22,664 bases of DNA from Candidatus Uhrbacteria bacterium (GTDB lineage Bacteria; Patescibacteriota; Patescibacteriia; CAIXNZ01). The translations under genes were made by a program, and so were the position numbers. Each line of letters opens with the position of its first letter. Position 1 is the first letter of the stretch. The notes below the pieces were generated by a model that was given only the letters and a program-made list of their open reading frames with translations, was not told where the DNA came from and ran no database searches. The DNA is taken from positions 1 through 22,664 of the forward strand of contig DSBA01000026.1 in the NCBI GenBank assembly GCA_011046145.1, written 5' to 3'. Positions 6,056-13,671 of this stretch are shown piece after piece.

Positions 6056-6826
6056 ATGAAATTTATTTTAGGCAAAAAATTAGAGATGACTCAGAAATTT
6101 CAGGCTGACGGTTCGGTTGTCCCGGTAACCATTGTTGCAGCTGGCCCTTGTTTTATTATTCAAATTAAAAAAAACGATGAAGACGGCTATAAAGCAGCGC
6201 AGATTGGATATCAAGAAAATAACAAAAAAACAAACAAACCGTTAAGCGGCCACCTAAAAGATAAATTTAAAGCCAAATATTTGAAAGAATTTAGATTATC
6301 TGAAGATGAAGAATACCAGGAGGGACAAAAGATTACTGTTTCTGTTTTTGAAAAAGGTGAAAAAGTAAAAGTTAGCGGTATTTCTAAGGGCAAAGGCTTT
6401 CAAGGCGTGGTTAAAAGACATGGTTTTCACGGTCATCCCACCACTCACGGCACCAAAGATGCAGTCAGGATGCCCGGCTCAATCGGCGCTACCGGCGCGC
6501 ACCATGTTTTAAAAGGTTTGCGCATGGCTGGCCGTATGGGAGGAGAACGAGTGACTGTTTCCAATTTGGAAATTATTGATATTGATCCGGATAAAAATCT
6601 TTTATTTATAAAAGGCGCCATACCAGGCAGAAAAAACAGTCTGATGGAGATAAGAACAACAGGCAAAATGGATTTAGTTGCTTTGGAAGAAAAAACCGAG
6701 AAAAAAAATGTTGCTGTTGTTGAAGAAACGCAACCTCAAAAGGAAATTAAAGATGATAAACCCAATGATCCAGAAGCGGTCAAAGAAAAAGAAAAAAAAG
6801 AAGAAAAAGATGGTTTTAAAAAATAA
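6056..6826 (+). CDS. rplC: Ribosomal protein L3 (uL3)
   Basis: L3 is an early-assembly protein of the large subunit that reaches towards the peptidyl transferase centre. The 256-residue product starts KFILGKKLEMTQ, has the GISKGKGFQGVVKRHGF segment at 108-124 and GSIGATGAHHVLKG at 141-154, where the E. coli methylated Gln is not present. Residues 211-256 are an added Lys/Glu-rich low-complexity tail beyond the normal fold of about 210 residues. The ATG at 6056 follows TTTTTC with no SD. It is the first gene after the promoter at 5781-5809 and the switch at 5927-6032, so any attenuation there would govern the operon. Confidence 0.98.
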   Translation: MKFILGKKLEMTQKFQADGSVVPVTIVAAGPCFIIQIKKNDEDGYKAAQIGYQENNKKTNKPLSGHLKDKFKAKYLKEFRLSEDEEYQEGQKITVSVFEKGEKVKVSGISKGKGFQGVVKRHGFHGHPTTHGTKDAVRMPGSIGATGAHHVLKGLRMAGRMGGERVTVSNLEIIDIDPDKNLLFIKGAIPGRKNSLMEIRTTGKMDLVALEEKTEKKNVAVVEETQPQKEIKDDKPNDPEAVKEKEKKEEKDGFKK

Positions 6827-6851
6827 AAATGCGATTTAGAATTTATTAAAT

Positions 6852-7487
6852 ATGGTTAAAATCAAAATTTACAATCCGGAAGGTAAAGAATTAGAGGAAA
6901 TCAAGCTTGATTCTGCTGTTTTTGGAGTTGAAATAAAACCGGAATTAATTCATCAGGTTGTTGAAGCTCAACAAGCCAATGCCCGTCTAAAATTAGCGCA
7001 TGCTAAAACCAGGGCAGAAGTCAGGGGCGGCGGTAAAAAACCTTGGCGGCAAAAAGGCACTGGCCGGGCGCGGCATGGCTCGATCCGTTCGCCTTTATGG
7101 ATTGGCGGAGGTGCCACTTTTGGCCCTAGTAAAGAAAGGATTTTTGCTAAAAAAATTAACAAAAAAATGAAAAGAAAAGCTCTTTTCATGGTTTTATCAG
7201 ATAAAGTTAAGGAAAACAATTTTATAGCGCTAGACAAATTTAATTTGGCTGGAATAAAGACTAAGGATTTAGTCAATATTTTGAAAAAATTACCATTTGA
7301 GAAACAGGAGTCAATTTTGATTGTTTTGCCGGAAAAAATTGAAGCTATAATTAAATCAGCTGTTAATTTGCCAAAAGTCAAGACAATTTTAGCAGACAGT
7401 TTGAATGTTGTTGATATTTTAAAGTATAATTATTTGTTAATTGATAAAGTTGGGATTAAAAAGATAGTTGAAACATATAAAAAATAA
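6852..7487 (+). CDS. rplD: Ribosomal protein L4 (uL4)
   Basis: L4 lines the peptide exit tunnel; in E. coli it also represses its own operon. The 211-residue product shows the extended loop RGGGKKPWRQKGTGRARHG around residues 57-75, with SPLWIGGGATFGP after it, then the alpha/beta C-terminal part. Length is normal. The gene lies 25 bp after rplC and 5 bp before rplW. The start codon follows TATTAAAT with no SD. As L4 is the known regulator of the E. coli operon, it is the first candidate ligand of the leader before rplC, but nothing in the sequence proves it. Confidence 0.98.
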   Translation: MVKIKIYNPEGKELEEIKLDSAVFGVEIKPELIHQVVEAQQANARLKLAHAKTRAEVRGGGKKPWRQKGTGRARHGSIRSPLWIGGGATFGPSKERIFAKKINKKMKRKALFMVLSDKVKENNFIALDKFNLAGIKTKDLVNILKKLPFEKQESILIVLPEKIEAIIKSAVNLPKVKTILADSLNVVDILKYNYLLIDKVGIKKIVETYKK

Positions 7488-7492
7488 ATTTT

Positions 7493-7969
7493 ATGAGTTT
7501 ATTAGATAGATTTAAAATTAAAAAGAAACCAGATAAAAAAGTTGAAGATAAAGAAGAAAAAAAGGCTCAAACAGAGGCAAAATCAACAGAATATGCAAGC
7601 TTAAGACCTAAAGTTGAAGGCACTGAAGAGCTGGGCATTAAAGAAAAAGGCATTAAAGCAAAAAAGAGCAAAAAAGAAGACACGAAGAATGCTTATAATG
7701 TTTTAATTAAGCCTTTAGTTACTGAAAAAGCAACTTTTTTAGCTTCTCAAAACAAATATTATTTTGCTGTTTCTAAAAAAGCGAATAAAATTGAAATCAA
7801 AAGAGCGATTAAAAGCCTTTACGGAGTAGAGCCTTTGGATGTTAATATTATTAATGTGCTGGGTAAAAAAGTTAGATACGGGCGGAGCACAGGCAAGAAG
7901 AAAAATTGGAAAAAAGCGATAATTATCCTAAAAGAGGGAGATAAAATTGAAGTTTACGAAGGAGTTTAA
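7493..7969 (+). CDS. rplW: Ribosomal protein L23 (uL23) with N-terminal extension
   Basis: L23 sits at the exit of the peptide tunnel and, in bacteria, docks trigger factor and SRP. The family core of about 90 residues begins near residue 68 (NAYNVLIKPLVTEKATFLA) and runs through KYYFAVSKKANKIEIKRAI and GRSTGKKKNWKKAII to the C-terminus. Residues 1-67 are a Lys/Glu-rich extension with no recognisable domain, so the protein is much longer than a typical L23 of 95-100 residues. The ATG at 7493 gives MSLLDRFKIKKK; later starts would remove only the extension, so its presence depends on this start. No SD. Confidence 0.95.
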   Translation: MSLLDRFKIKKKPDKKVEDKEEKKAQTEAKSTEYASLRPKVEGTEELGIKEKGIKAKKSKKEDTKNAYNVLIKPLVTEKATFLASQNKYYFAVSKKANKIEIKRAIKSLYGVEPLDVNIINVLGKKVRYGRSTGKKKNWKKAIIILKEGDKIEVYEGV

Positions 7970-7988
7970 TTTGTTATAAATTTTAAAT

Positions 7989-8831
7989 ATGGCTATTAAA
8001 AAATACAAACCAATAACAAGCGGCAGAAGAAGATCCGGCGTGATAAGCTCGGCAGACATTACTGTTAAAAAACCGTTTAAAAAATTAGCCAAAATAAAAA
8101 AACGAAGCGGCGGCAGAAATGTCAGCGGCAAAATAACAGTAAGGCATATAGGCGGCGGAGCCAAGCGCTATATTAGGCTTATAGATTTTAAAAGAGATAA
8201 GTTTGACGTGCCGGCTATTGTAAAAACTATTGAATATGATCCAAATAGGAATTGCCGCATAGCTTTACTTGCTTATAAAGACGGAGAAAAAAGGTATATT
8301 ATTGCGCCAAATGATTTGAAAGTCGGGGACGAAGTTGCTTCAAGTAAAGAAAAAAAAATAGAAATAAAGCTGGGGAATGCCATGCCCTTGAAAGATATTC
8401 CTGAAGGCTCTATGATTTATAATATTGAGTTAACTCCCGGCAAAGGCGGTCAGTTAGTCAGAAGCGCGGGAAACAGCGCACAGTTAATGGCAGTTGAAGG
8501 AGAATATGCTACTATAAAATTACCTTCAGGTGAAGTGAGGAAAATCATTAAAAATAATATGGCTACTTTAGGCTCTGTAAGCAATCCCGAATTTATGACT
8601 ATCAGGTGGGGCAAAGCAGGCAGAAAAAGGCATCTTGGCATCAGACCGACTGTTAGAGGCAAAGCAATGAATCCAGTTGATCATCCTCATGGAGGCGGTG
8701 AAGGCAGACAGCCGATTGGCTTAAAGTATCCTAAAACCCCTTGGGGCAGGCATGCTTTGGGCGTTAAAACTCGTAAAGCTAAAAAATATTCAGATAAATT
8801 AATAATTCAAAGAAGGAAAAAGAAAAAATAA
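7989..8831 (+). CDS. rplB: Ribosomal protein L2 (uL2)
   Basis: L2 is a core protein close to the peptidyl transferase centre, needed for subunit association. The 280-residue product is of standard length. It shows the N-terminal KKYKPITSGRR, the OB/SH3-like RNA-binding core (KRYIRLIDFKRDK), ELTPGKGGQLVRSAG near 147-161 and the conserved DHPHGGGEG at 231-239, whose His232 corresponds to the functionally important histidine. The C-terminus is very basic. It starts 19 bp after rplW without an SD (TTTTAAAT before ATG). A 113-bp gap with a palindromic element separates it from rpsS. Confidence 0.99.
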   Translation: MAIKKYKPITSGRRRSGVISSADITVKKPFKKLAKIKKRSGGRNVSGKITVRHIGGGAKRYIRLIDFKRDKFDVPAIVKTIEYDPNRNCRIALLAYKDGEKRYIIAPNDLKVGDEVASSKEKKIEIKLGNAMPLKDIPEGSMIYNIELTPGKGGQLVRSAGNSAQLMAVEGEYATIKLPSGEVRKIIKNNMATLGSVSNPEFMTIRWGKAGRKRHLGIRPTVRGKAMNPVDHPHGGGEGRQPIGLKYPKTPWGRHALGVKTRKAKKYSDKLIIQRRKKKK

Positions 8832-8838
8832 TGTAATA

Positions 8839-8929
8839 TGAACCACGGATTTATTTCACTGATTACACAAATAGTTGGTGAAACCTAAAATTAGAATCAG
8901 GATTATCCGCGAAATAAATTCGTGGTTCA
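8839..8929. repeat. Palindromic element between rplB and rpsS
   Basis: Arms at 8839-8857 (TGAACCACGGATTTATTTC) and 8911-8929 are complementary over 19 bp with one mismatch. A second nested stem is CTGATT (8859-8864) with AATCAG (8895-8900). It resembles a small non-coding palindromic repeat. Its right end and the next 20 bp are nearly identical to the sequence before rplF. Confidence 0.75.
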
Positions 8930-8944
8930 GTTAACCAATATACT

Positions 8945-9238
8945 ATGTCAAGAAGTTTAAAAAAAGGCCCATATGTTAATGAGAAATTATTAAAGAAAAT
9001 TTCTCAGCTTAAACCTGGCGATAAAACTGTTATTAAAACTTGGGACAGGGCTTGCACTATTACGCCTGAAATGGTTGGTTTTAGAATCGGAGTTTATAAT
9101 GGCAAGGAACATGTAGAAATTGGCATTATTGAAAATATGGTTGGCCATAAGCTGGGCGAATTCGCGCCTACCAGGAAGTTTATTTCCCATGGCGGCAGAA
9201 TGGCTAAAGAAATTCAAAAAGGTTCGCCCTCTTCTTAA
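8945..9238 (+). CDS. rpsS: Ribosomal protein S19 (uS19)
   Basis: S19 is a small-subunit head protein that contacts S13 and the A-site tRNA region. The 97 residues contain the canonical SRSLKKGPYV start, the ITPEMVGFRIGVYNGKEH segment and KLGEFAPTRKFISHGG near the end. Length is normal. The ATG at 8945 follows CCAATATACT without an SD. This context is shared with rplF, whose ATG follows CCAATATACTT, and both sit directly behind a palindromic element. Confidence 0.98.
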   Translation: MSRSLKKGPYVNEKLLKKISQLKPGDKTVIKTWDRACTITPEMVGFRIGVYNGKEHVEIGIIENMVGHKLGEFAPTRKFISHGGRMAKEIQKGSPSS

Positions 9239-9262
9239 TTTTTTTAAATTATTTTATTAAAT

Positions 9263-9868
9263 ATGGAAGTAAAAGCAAAATTGAGCTATTTAAGAATGTC
9301 ACCTAAAAAAGTTAGGTTGGTTATTGATTTGATTAGAGGATCAAAAACAGAAGAGGCGATTGTCCAATTGAATTTTATTAATAAGGCGGCTAAAAAGCCA
9401 GTTTTAAAGCTTTTAAATTCAGCCATTGCTAACGCTGAAAATAATTTCAGCCTTAAAAAAGATAATTTGTATATAAAAAAAATTTGGGCGGATGAGGCAG
9501 GCAGCTTAAAAAGATGGCAGCCAAGGGCCCATGGTCGGGCAACGCCAATCAGAAAAGGAATATCACATATTCATATTGTTTTAGATGAAATTCAGCCAAC
9601 CAAACAGAAAACAAAGAAAGTTAAGAAAACAAAAAAGCCTGTTAGAATTTCAAAACCAGAAGAATTTAAAGAAGCTAAAAAACCTATAAAAACGCTGGAA
9701 GCGACTAAAGCTAAGCCTATTTCCAAGGAACATGAAAAAGAGGCGGATAAGGAGATCCTTGATATTAGAATGGAAGGCAAACATAGGCATAAACAGCATG
9801 AAGAAAAAAGGCAACTGAAAAAAAATAAAGGTTTTATAAAGAAAATTTTTAATCGCAAGGCAGGCTAG
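9263..9868 (+). CDS. rplV: Ribosomal protein L22 (uL22) with C-terminal extension
   Basis: L22 lines the peptide exit tunnel with its long beta-hairpin. Residues 1-110 form the family core: LSYLRMSPKKVRLVIDLIRG near 8-26, the hairpin tip around WQPRAHGRATPIRKG at 85-99, and HIHIVLDE at 102-109. Residues 111-201 are an added tail, extremely rich in Lys and Glu with a His/Gln/Arg-rich part near 170-185, ending in GFIKKIFNRKAG. The tail is in frame and has no stop, so it is not a fusion artefact within this sequence. No SD; the start follows TATTAAAT. Confidence 0.97.
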   Translation: MEVKAKLSYLRMSPKKVRLVIDLIRGSKTEEAIVQLNFINKAAKKPVLKLLNSAIANAENNFSLKKDNLYIKKIWADEAGSLKRWQPRAHGRATPIRKGISHIHIVLDEIQPTKQKTKKVKKTKKPVRISKPEEFKEAKKPIKTLEATKAKPISKEHEKEADKEILDIRMEGKHRHKQHEEKRQLKKNKGFIKKIFNRKAG

Positions 9869-9921
9869 ATTAACATTAATGAAATAATAATGAATAAATT
9901 GCCAATAAAATAATTTATTAT

Positions 9922-10605
9922 ATGGGACAAAAAGTAAATCCAAAAATATTTAGAACCGGGGTTATCAGAGGCTGGAATTCTAGATGGTTTTCTAAGAAGA
10001 ATTTTAGTTTTTTGCTGAAACAGGATGTTTTAATTAGAAAATTTTTAAAAAACAAGCTTAAAGATTCAGGCGTAGCTAAAATTGAAATGGAAAGATCTGC
10101 TGGTAATATAAATATTATTATTCATGCAGCAAGGCCGGGCGTGATTATTGGACGTTCAGGCGTCGGCATTGAAGAATTAAAATCAGAATTAAAGAAAAAA
10201 GTTTTAAATAAGCAAAAAATTGAAGGTTTGGAAAAAATAGCCCTTAGTATTAATATAATGGAAGTAGAAAAGCCAAATTTAAACGCCCAGATAGTTGTTG
10301 ATAATATTATTAGCGATTTAGAAAAAAGAATCCCCTATCGCCGGGTTATGAAACAGGCAGTCAGTAGAGTTGAAAGAGCTGGGGCAAAAGGAGTTAAGGT
10401 TATTGTGGCTGGTCGATTAAATGGGGCGGAAATAGCGCGGGAAGAGAAATTAACCTTAGGCATGATTCCTTTGCACACTTTAAGGGCTGATATTGATTAC
10501 GCCCGCGGAGCAGCCCAGACTATTTATGGTAAAATAGGCGTCAAGGTTTGGATTTACAGAGGCGATATTTTTGAGCAAAAAAACAATAAAGAATTTAAAC
10601 AATAA
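9922..10605 (+). CDS. rpsC: Ribosomal protein S3 (uS3)
   Basis: S3 forms part of the mRNA entry channel and has helicase-associated residues in well-studied ribosomes. The 227-residue product starts GQKVNPKIFRTGV, has a type 2 KH domain with the GRSG loop at 77-80 (VIIGRSGVGIEELK), and the C-terminal domain with RVERAGAKGVKV, GRLNGAEIAR and the DYARGAAQTIYGKIGVKVWI block. Length is normal. The start follows ATTTATTAT with no SD. It is 53 bp from rplV and 11 bp from rplP. Confidence 0.98.
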   Translation: MGQKVNPKIFRTGVIRGWNSRWFSKKNFSFLLKQDVLIRKFLKNKLKDSGVAKIEMERSAGNINIIIHAARPGVIIGRSGVGIEELKSELKKKVLNKQKIEGLEKIALSINIMEVEKPNLNAQIVVDNIISDLEKRIPYRRVMKQAVSRVERAGAKGVKVIVAGRLNGAEIAREEKLTLGMIPLHTLRADIDYARGAAQTIYGKIGVKVWIYRGDIFEQKNNKEFKQ

Positions 10606-10616
10606 TTGCTGAATAT

Positions 10617-11030
10617 ATGTTAATGCCCAAAAAAGTAAAACATAGAAAATGGCATAAAGGCAGAAAAAGGGGAAAAGGCCTTGCTACCAGAGGCACGGAG
10701 CTTAGTTTTGGCAGTTATGGTTTAAAATCTTTGGATCACGCCTGGATTACCGCCCGCCAGATTGAAGCAGCCCGCCGGTCCATAACTAATTTTCTTAAAA
10801 GAGGCGGAAAAGTTTGGATAAGGATCTTCCCTGATAAGCCTATAACAAAAAAAGGAGCGGAAGTGCCAATGGGCGGAGGCAAAGGCTCTCCAGAATATTA
10901 TGTGGCGGTAGTGAAACCAGGCACAGTATTATTTGAACTAGAAGGAGTCAGTGAGGAAAAGGCAAAGGAGGCGTTGAATCTGGCCAGTTATAAGCTGCCG
11001 GTTAAAACCAAGTTTTTAGTTAATAAATAA
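10617..11030 (+). CDS. rplP: Ribosomal protein L16 (uL16)
   Basis: L16 helps to position tRNA at the A site of the large subunit. The 137 residues show KVKHRKWHKGRKRGKG near the N-terminus, FGSYGLKSLDHAWITARQIEAARR in the middle, and EVPMGGGKGSPEYYVAVVKPG. The ATG at 10617 gives MLMPKK, matching the ML-(L/M)-PKR start common in the family; the ATG two codons later is less likely. No SD (GAATAT before ATG). Length is normal. Confidence 0.98.
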   Translation: MLMPKKVKHRKWHKGRKRGKGLATRGTELSFGSYGLKSLDHAWITARQIEAARRSITNFLKRGGKVWIRIFPDKPITKKGAEVPMGGGKGSPEYYVAVVKPGTVLFELEGVSEEKAKEALNLASYKLPVKTKFLVNK

Positions 11031-11047
11031 TAATAAATATTTTAGAT

Positions 11048-11290
11048 ATGAAAGCCAAAGAAGAATTAAAAGAACTAAAATTAAAATCTGTTAGCGAATT
11101 GCAGCGTCTATTGGCTGCCAGCAGGGAAAAAATGAGGGATTTAAAATTTAAAGTTTCTCAGAATCAATTAAAGAACATCAGAGAAATAAGGCAAATAAGA
11201 AAGAAAATTTCAAGAATTTTGACGATTTTAAAGGAAAAGCAGGCAAGCATCAGCAATGCCAAGAAAACAGAAAATAAAATAAGTAATTAA
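11048..11290 (+). CDS. rpmC: Ribosomal protein L29 (uL29)
   Basis: L29 is a two-helix protein near the peptide exit tunnel next to L23. The 80 residues start MKAKEELKELKLKSVSELQ and hold the family pattern LR-(F/V)-K in DLKFKVSQNQLKNIREIRQIRKKISRILT, with a charged tail after about residue 65. Slightly longer than the usual 65-70 residues. No SD; the start follows TTTAGAT. The position between rplP and rpsQ is the classical order. Confidence 0.95.
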   Translation: MKAKEELKELKLKSVSELQRLLAASREKMRDLKFKVSQNQLKNIREIRQIRKKISRILTILKEKQASISNAKKTENKISN

Positions 11291-11299
11291 TATTTTAAT

Positions 11300-11560
11300 A
11301 TGTCAGAAAAAAAACCAATAAAAATTAAGCGCCGGTTAAAAGGTATTGTGGTGAGCGACAAAATGGAAAAAACAATAGTGGTTCGAGTGACAAGAATGAA
11401 AATGTATCCCAAATATAAAAAACGATATAAGGTGAGTAAAAAATACAAAGTTCATGACGAAAAAAATGAAGCGAAAATCGGCCAGACAGTAATTCTTGAA
11501 GAATGTCGCCCGTTAAGCAAAGAAAAACACTGGCGATTGGTTCAGGTTATTAAAAAATAA
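11300..11560 (+). CDS. rpsQ: Ribosomal protein S17 (uS17)
   Basis: S17 is an early-assembling OB-fold protein of the 30S body. The 86 residues read RRLKGIVVSDKMEKTIVVRV, then KYKVHDEKNEAKIGQTVILEECRPLSKEKHWRLVQVIKK, all standard for the family. Length is normal. The ATG at 11300 follows ATTTTAAT and lacks an SD. It begins 9 bp after rpmC. Confidence 0.98.
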   Translation: MSEKKPIKIKRRLKGIVVSDKMEKTIVVRVTRMKMYPKYKKRYKVSKKYKVHDEKNEAKIGQTVILEECRPLSKEKHWRLVQVIKK

Positions 11561-11580
11561 AAGTTTAAATTTAGAATTAT

Positions 11581-11952
11581 ATGGTTCAACATCGTTCGAT
11601 GTTAAAATTAGCAGATAATACAGGTGCCAAAAAATTAATGGTTATCCGTGTTTTGGGCGGTTATAAAAAAAGATACGCCAATTTGGGAGATATTGTGACT
11701 GCTACAGTTAAAGAAGCTGTTCCTCATTCTATGGTTAAAAAAGGCGATGTTATCCAGGCAGTTTTAGTAAGGACAAGGAAAGAAACCAGGCGTAAAGACG
11801 GTTCATATATAAGGTTTGATGATAATGCGGCTGTGATTATTGACCCTAAGTCAAAAGAACCGAAAGGCACTCGTATTTTAGGACCAGTGGCAAGGGAATT
11901 AAGGTCCAAGGGTTTTACTAAAATAGTTTCTTTGGCTCCTGAAGTTTTATAA
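11581..11952 (+). CDS. rplN: Ribosomal protein L14 (uL14)
   Basis: L14 sits at the subunit interface (bridges B5/B8). The 123 residues have the family start MVQHRSMLKLADNTGAKKL, then VIRVLGG, the conserved RTRKETRRKDGSYIRFDDNAAVII block and the C-terminal LRSKGFTKIVSLAPEVL. Length equals the family norm. The ATG at 11581 has no SD. The 67 bp that follow before rplX are AT-rich and hold no recognisable signal. Confidence 0.99.
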   Translation: MVQHRSMLKLADNTGAKKLMVIRVLGGYKKRYANLGDIVTATVKEAVPHSMVKKGDVIQAVLVRTRKETRRKDGSYIRFDDNAAVIIDPKSKEPKGTRILGPVARELRSKGFTKIVSLAPEVL

Positions 11953-12019
11953 AAAAAATAAATAAGCAATATTTACTGATTTATAAAGATTTTTTTGGAT
12001 AAAATAATATATAAATAAT

Positions 12020-12346
12020 ATGAAGATAAAAAGCGGCGATAAAGTCAAGGTCATTGCCGGAAAAGACAAGGGTAAAAAAGGTAAGGTTTTACAAGTTTTT
12101 CCGGATAAAGGCAGGGCTTCTGTAGAGGGTATTAATTTGGCGATTAAGCATTTAAGGCCTAAAAAACAAGGGGAAAAGGGCCAGAAAATTGAATTTCCAG
12201 CGCCTTTAAATATTTCTAATTTAATGTTACTTTGTCCTAAATGCAATAAGCCGACGAGAATTAAATTTAAAATTTTGGAAAAATCAGATAATTTAAGAAA
12301 TAAAAAGGTCAGAATCTGCAGCAAATGCAAAGAATTAATTGATTAA
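12020..12346 (+). CDS. rplX: Ribosomal protein L24 (uL24), zinc-ribbon form
   Basis: L24 is an assembly-initiating protein of the large subunit with a KOW motif, seen here as KSGDKVKVIAGKDKGKKGKVLQV at 4-26. The C-terminal part carries two CxxC pairs, Cys72/Cys75 (CPKC) and Cys100/Cys103 (CSKC), the zinc-binding form found in many but not all bacteria. The 108-residue length is normal. The ATG at 12020 follows AAATAAT with no SD. Its stop codon is 10 bp before the rplE start. Confidence 0.98.
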   Translation: MKIKSGDKVKVIAGKDKGKKGKVLQVFPDKGRASVEGINLAIKHLRPKKQGEKGQKIEFPAPLNISNLMLLCPKCNKPTRIKFKILEKSDNLRNKKVRICSKCKELID

Positions 12347-12356
12347 TTATTTAAAT

Positions 12357-12914
12357 ATGAAAACTAGCTTAAGAGAAATTTATAAAAATGAAGCAGTCAA
12401 GCAGCTTAAAAAAGAATTTGGCTATAAAAATGATTTCCAGGTTCCCAGTCTGGAAAAAGCTGTTTTAAATATAGGCGTGGGCAAAGGCTTGAAGGATTCT
12501 AATTTTATTGAAAATGTAGAAAACACTTTGCTTAGAATTACTGGTCAAAAGCCAGTTAAAACCAAAGTTAAAAAGTCCATTTCTAATTTTAAAATTAGAG
12601 AAGGCATGACTATTGGCATGAAAGCGACATTAAGAGGCAAAAGAATGTATGATTTTATTGAGAAGCTTATTAAGGTCACCTTGCCCCGAGTCAGAGATTT
12701 TAGAGGTTTAGAATTAAAATCTGTTGATAAAAAAGGAAATTTAAATATTGGAATTAAAGAACATATTTCTTTCCCGGAAATAAAAGCTGATGAAATTGAA
12801 AAATTGCACGGTTTGGAGATAGCAATCGTTACCACGGCAAAAACTAAGGAAGAAGGGTTGGCTTTATTTAAAGCATTAGGCTTTCCTTTTAAAACAGCAG
12901 AAACTAAAAAATAA
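12357..12914 (+). CDS. rplE: Ribosomal protein L5 (uL5)
   Basis: L5 binds 5S rRNA in the central protuberance. The 185 residues show VPSLEKAVLNIGVGKGLKD, TGQKPVKTKVKKSISNFKIREG, MKATLRGKRMYDFIEKL and LPRVRDFRGL, all family blocks in order. I chose the ATG at 12357 over an in-frame TTG at 12339 that would overlap rplX, because L5 proteins start with a short charged helix such as MKTSLREIYKNEA. No SD (TTTAAAT before ATG). Confidence 0.98.
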   Translation: MKTSLREIYKNEAVKQLKKEFGYKNDFQVPSLEKAVLNIGVGKGLKDSNFIENVENTLLRITGQKPVKTKVKKSISNFKIREGMTIGMKATLRGKRMYDFIEKLIKVTLPRVRDFRGLELKSVDKKGNLNIGIKEHISFPEIKADEIEKLHGLEIAIVTTAKTKEEGLALFKALGFPFKTAETKK

Positions 12915-12946
12915 TTAATAACCAATAACTGATTAAATTTAAATAT

Positions 12947-13132
12947 ATGGCGACATCAGCCCAAATCGCAAAATCCAAGAAAAAGCCTAAATATTCCACC
13001 AGAATTACTAGGCGCTGTTGGCGTTGCGGCCGAAAACATGGCTACATGAGAGATTTTGATTTGTGCAGGATTTGTTTTAGGGAACTGGCGTCAAAAGGAG
13101 AAATACCGGGTATTAGGAAAAGCAGCTGGTAA
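12947..13132 (+). CDS. rpsN: Ribosomal protein S14 (uS14), zinc-binding short form
   Basis: S14 completes assembly of the 30S head. The 61-residue product is the short zinc-containing type, with Cys24/Cys27 (CWRC) and Cys40/Cys43 (CRIC) and the conserved C-terminal GEIPGIRKSSW. In zinc-replete bacteria this is the ordinary S14. It begins 32 bp after rplE without an SD. Confidence 0.98.
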   Translation: MATSAQIAKSKKKPKYSTRITRRCWRCGRKHGYMRDFDLCRICFRELASKGEIPGIRKSSW

Positions 13133-13160
13133 TAAATAGTTAATAACTAATAATCAATAT

Positions 13161-13556
13161 ATGAGAACAGACCCAATCGCAGATATGCTAACAAGAATAA
13201 GAAATGCTCAAGCAGTCAAAAAGAGCGAAGTTTTGATTCCTTTTTCAAAGCTTAAATTTGAAATCGCGAAAATTTTAAAGCACGAAGATTATATTGAAAA
13301 TTTGGAAATAATTGAGGAAGCAAAATTTCCCCAGATAAAAATTATTTTAAAATATAATGAAAATAAGGAGCCGGCAATAAAAAATGCCAGTAGAATTAGC
13401 AAGCCGGGGCAGCGGGTTTATGTTGGCAAAAATCGGCTGCCTAAAATTTTGAATAACTTGGGCATCGCTATAATTTCTACTTCGCAGGGATTAATGACAA
13501 ATAAAGAAGCAAAAAGAAAAAATCTCGGCGGCGAAGTTTTATGTGAAATTTGGTAA
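13161..13556 (+). CDS. rpsH: Ribosomal protein S8 (uS8)
   Basis: S8 binds helix 21 of 16S rRNA and, in E. coli, represses the spc operon through a matching mRNA site. The 131 residues begin RTDPIADMLTRIRNAQ and end with GIAIISTSQGLMTNKEAKRKNLGGEVLCEIW, the signature end. Length is normal. The ATG at 13161 follows AATCAATAT with no SD. A 115-bp gap with a palindromic element follows before rplF. Confidence 0.98.
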   Translation: MRTDPIADMLTRIRNAQAVKKSEVLIPFSKLKFEIAKILKHEDYIENLEIIEEAKFPQIKIILKYNENKEPAIKNASRISKPGQRVYVGKNRLPKILNNLGIAIISTSQGLMTNKEAKRKNLGGEVLCEIW

Positions 13557-13568
13557 TTAATATGAAGG

Positions 13569-13656
13569 CTGAATCACTAAATTTATTTACGAAAAATAAC
13601 AAAACAAGAAGAATCCCTGATTTAGTGTTATTTAGTAAAAAAATTTTGTGGTTCAG
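13569..13656. repeat. Degenerate palindromic element between rpsH and rplF
   Basis: Outer arms CTGAATCACTAAA (13569-13581) and TTTTGTGGTTCAG (13644-13656) pair with a few mismatches. Inside, ATCACTAAAT (13573-13582) matches ATTTAGTG (13620-13627) as an inverted repeat. The right end and adjoining bases nearly repeat those before rpsS. Confidence 0.6.
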
Positions 13657-13671
13657 ATAACCAATATACTT

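Noticed and set aside
9592..9943. Antisense ORFs opposite the rplV tail, hydrophobic and Phe/Leu-rich
   Set aside because: They are the complement of a Lys/Glu-rich low-complexity tail, which gives spurious Phe/Leu-rich frames.
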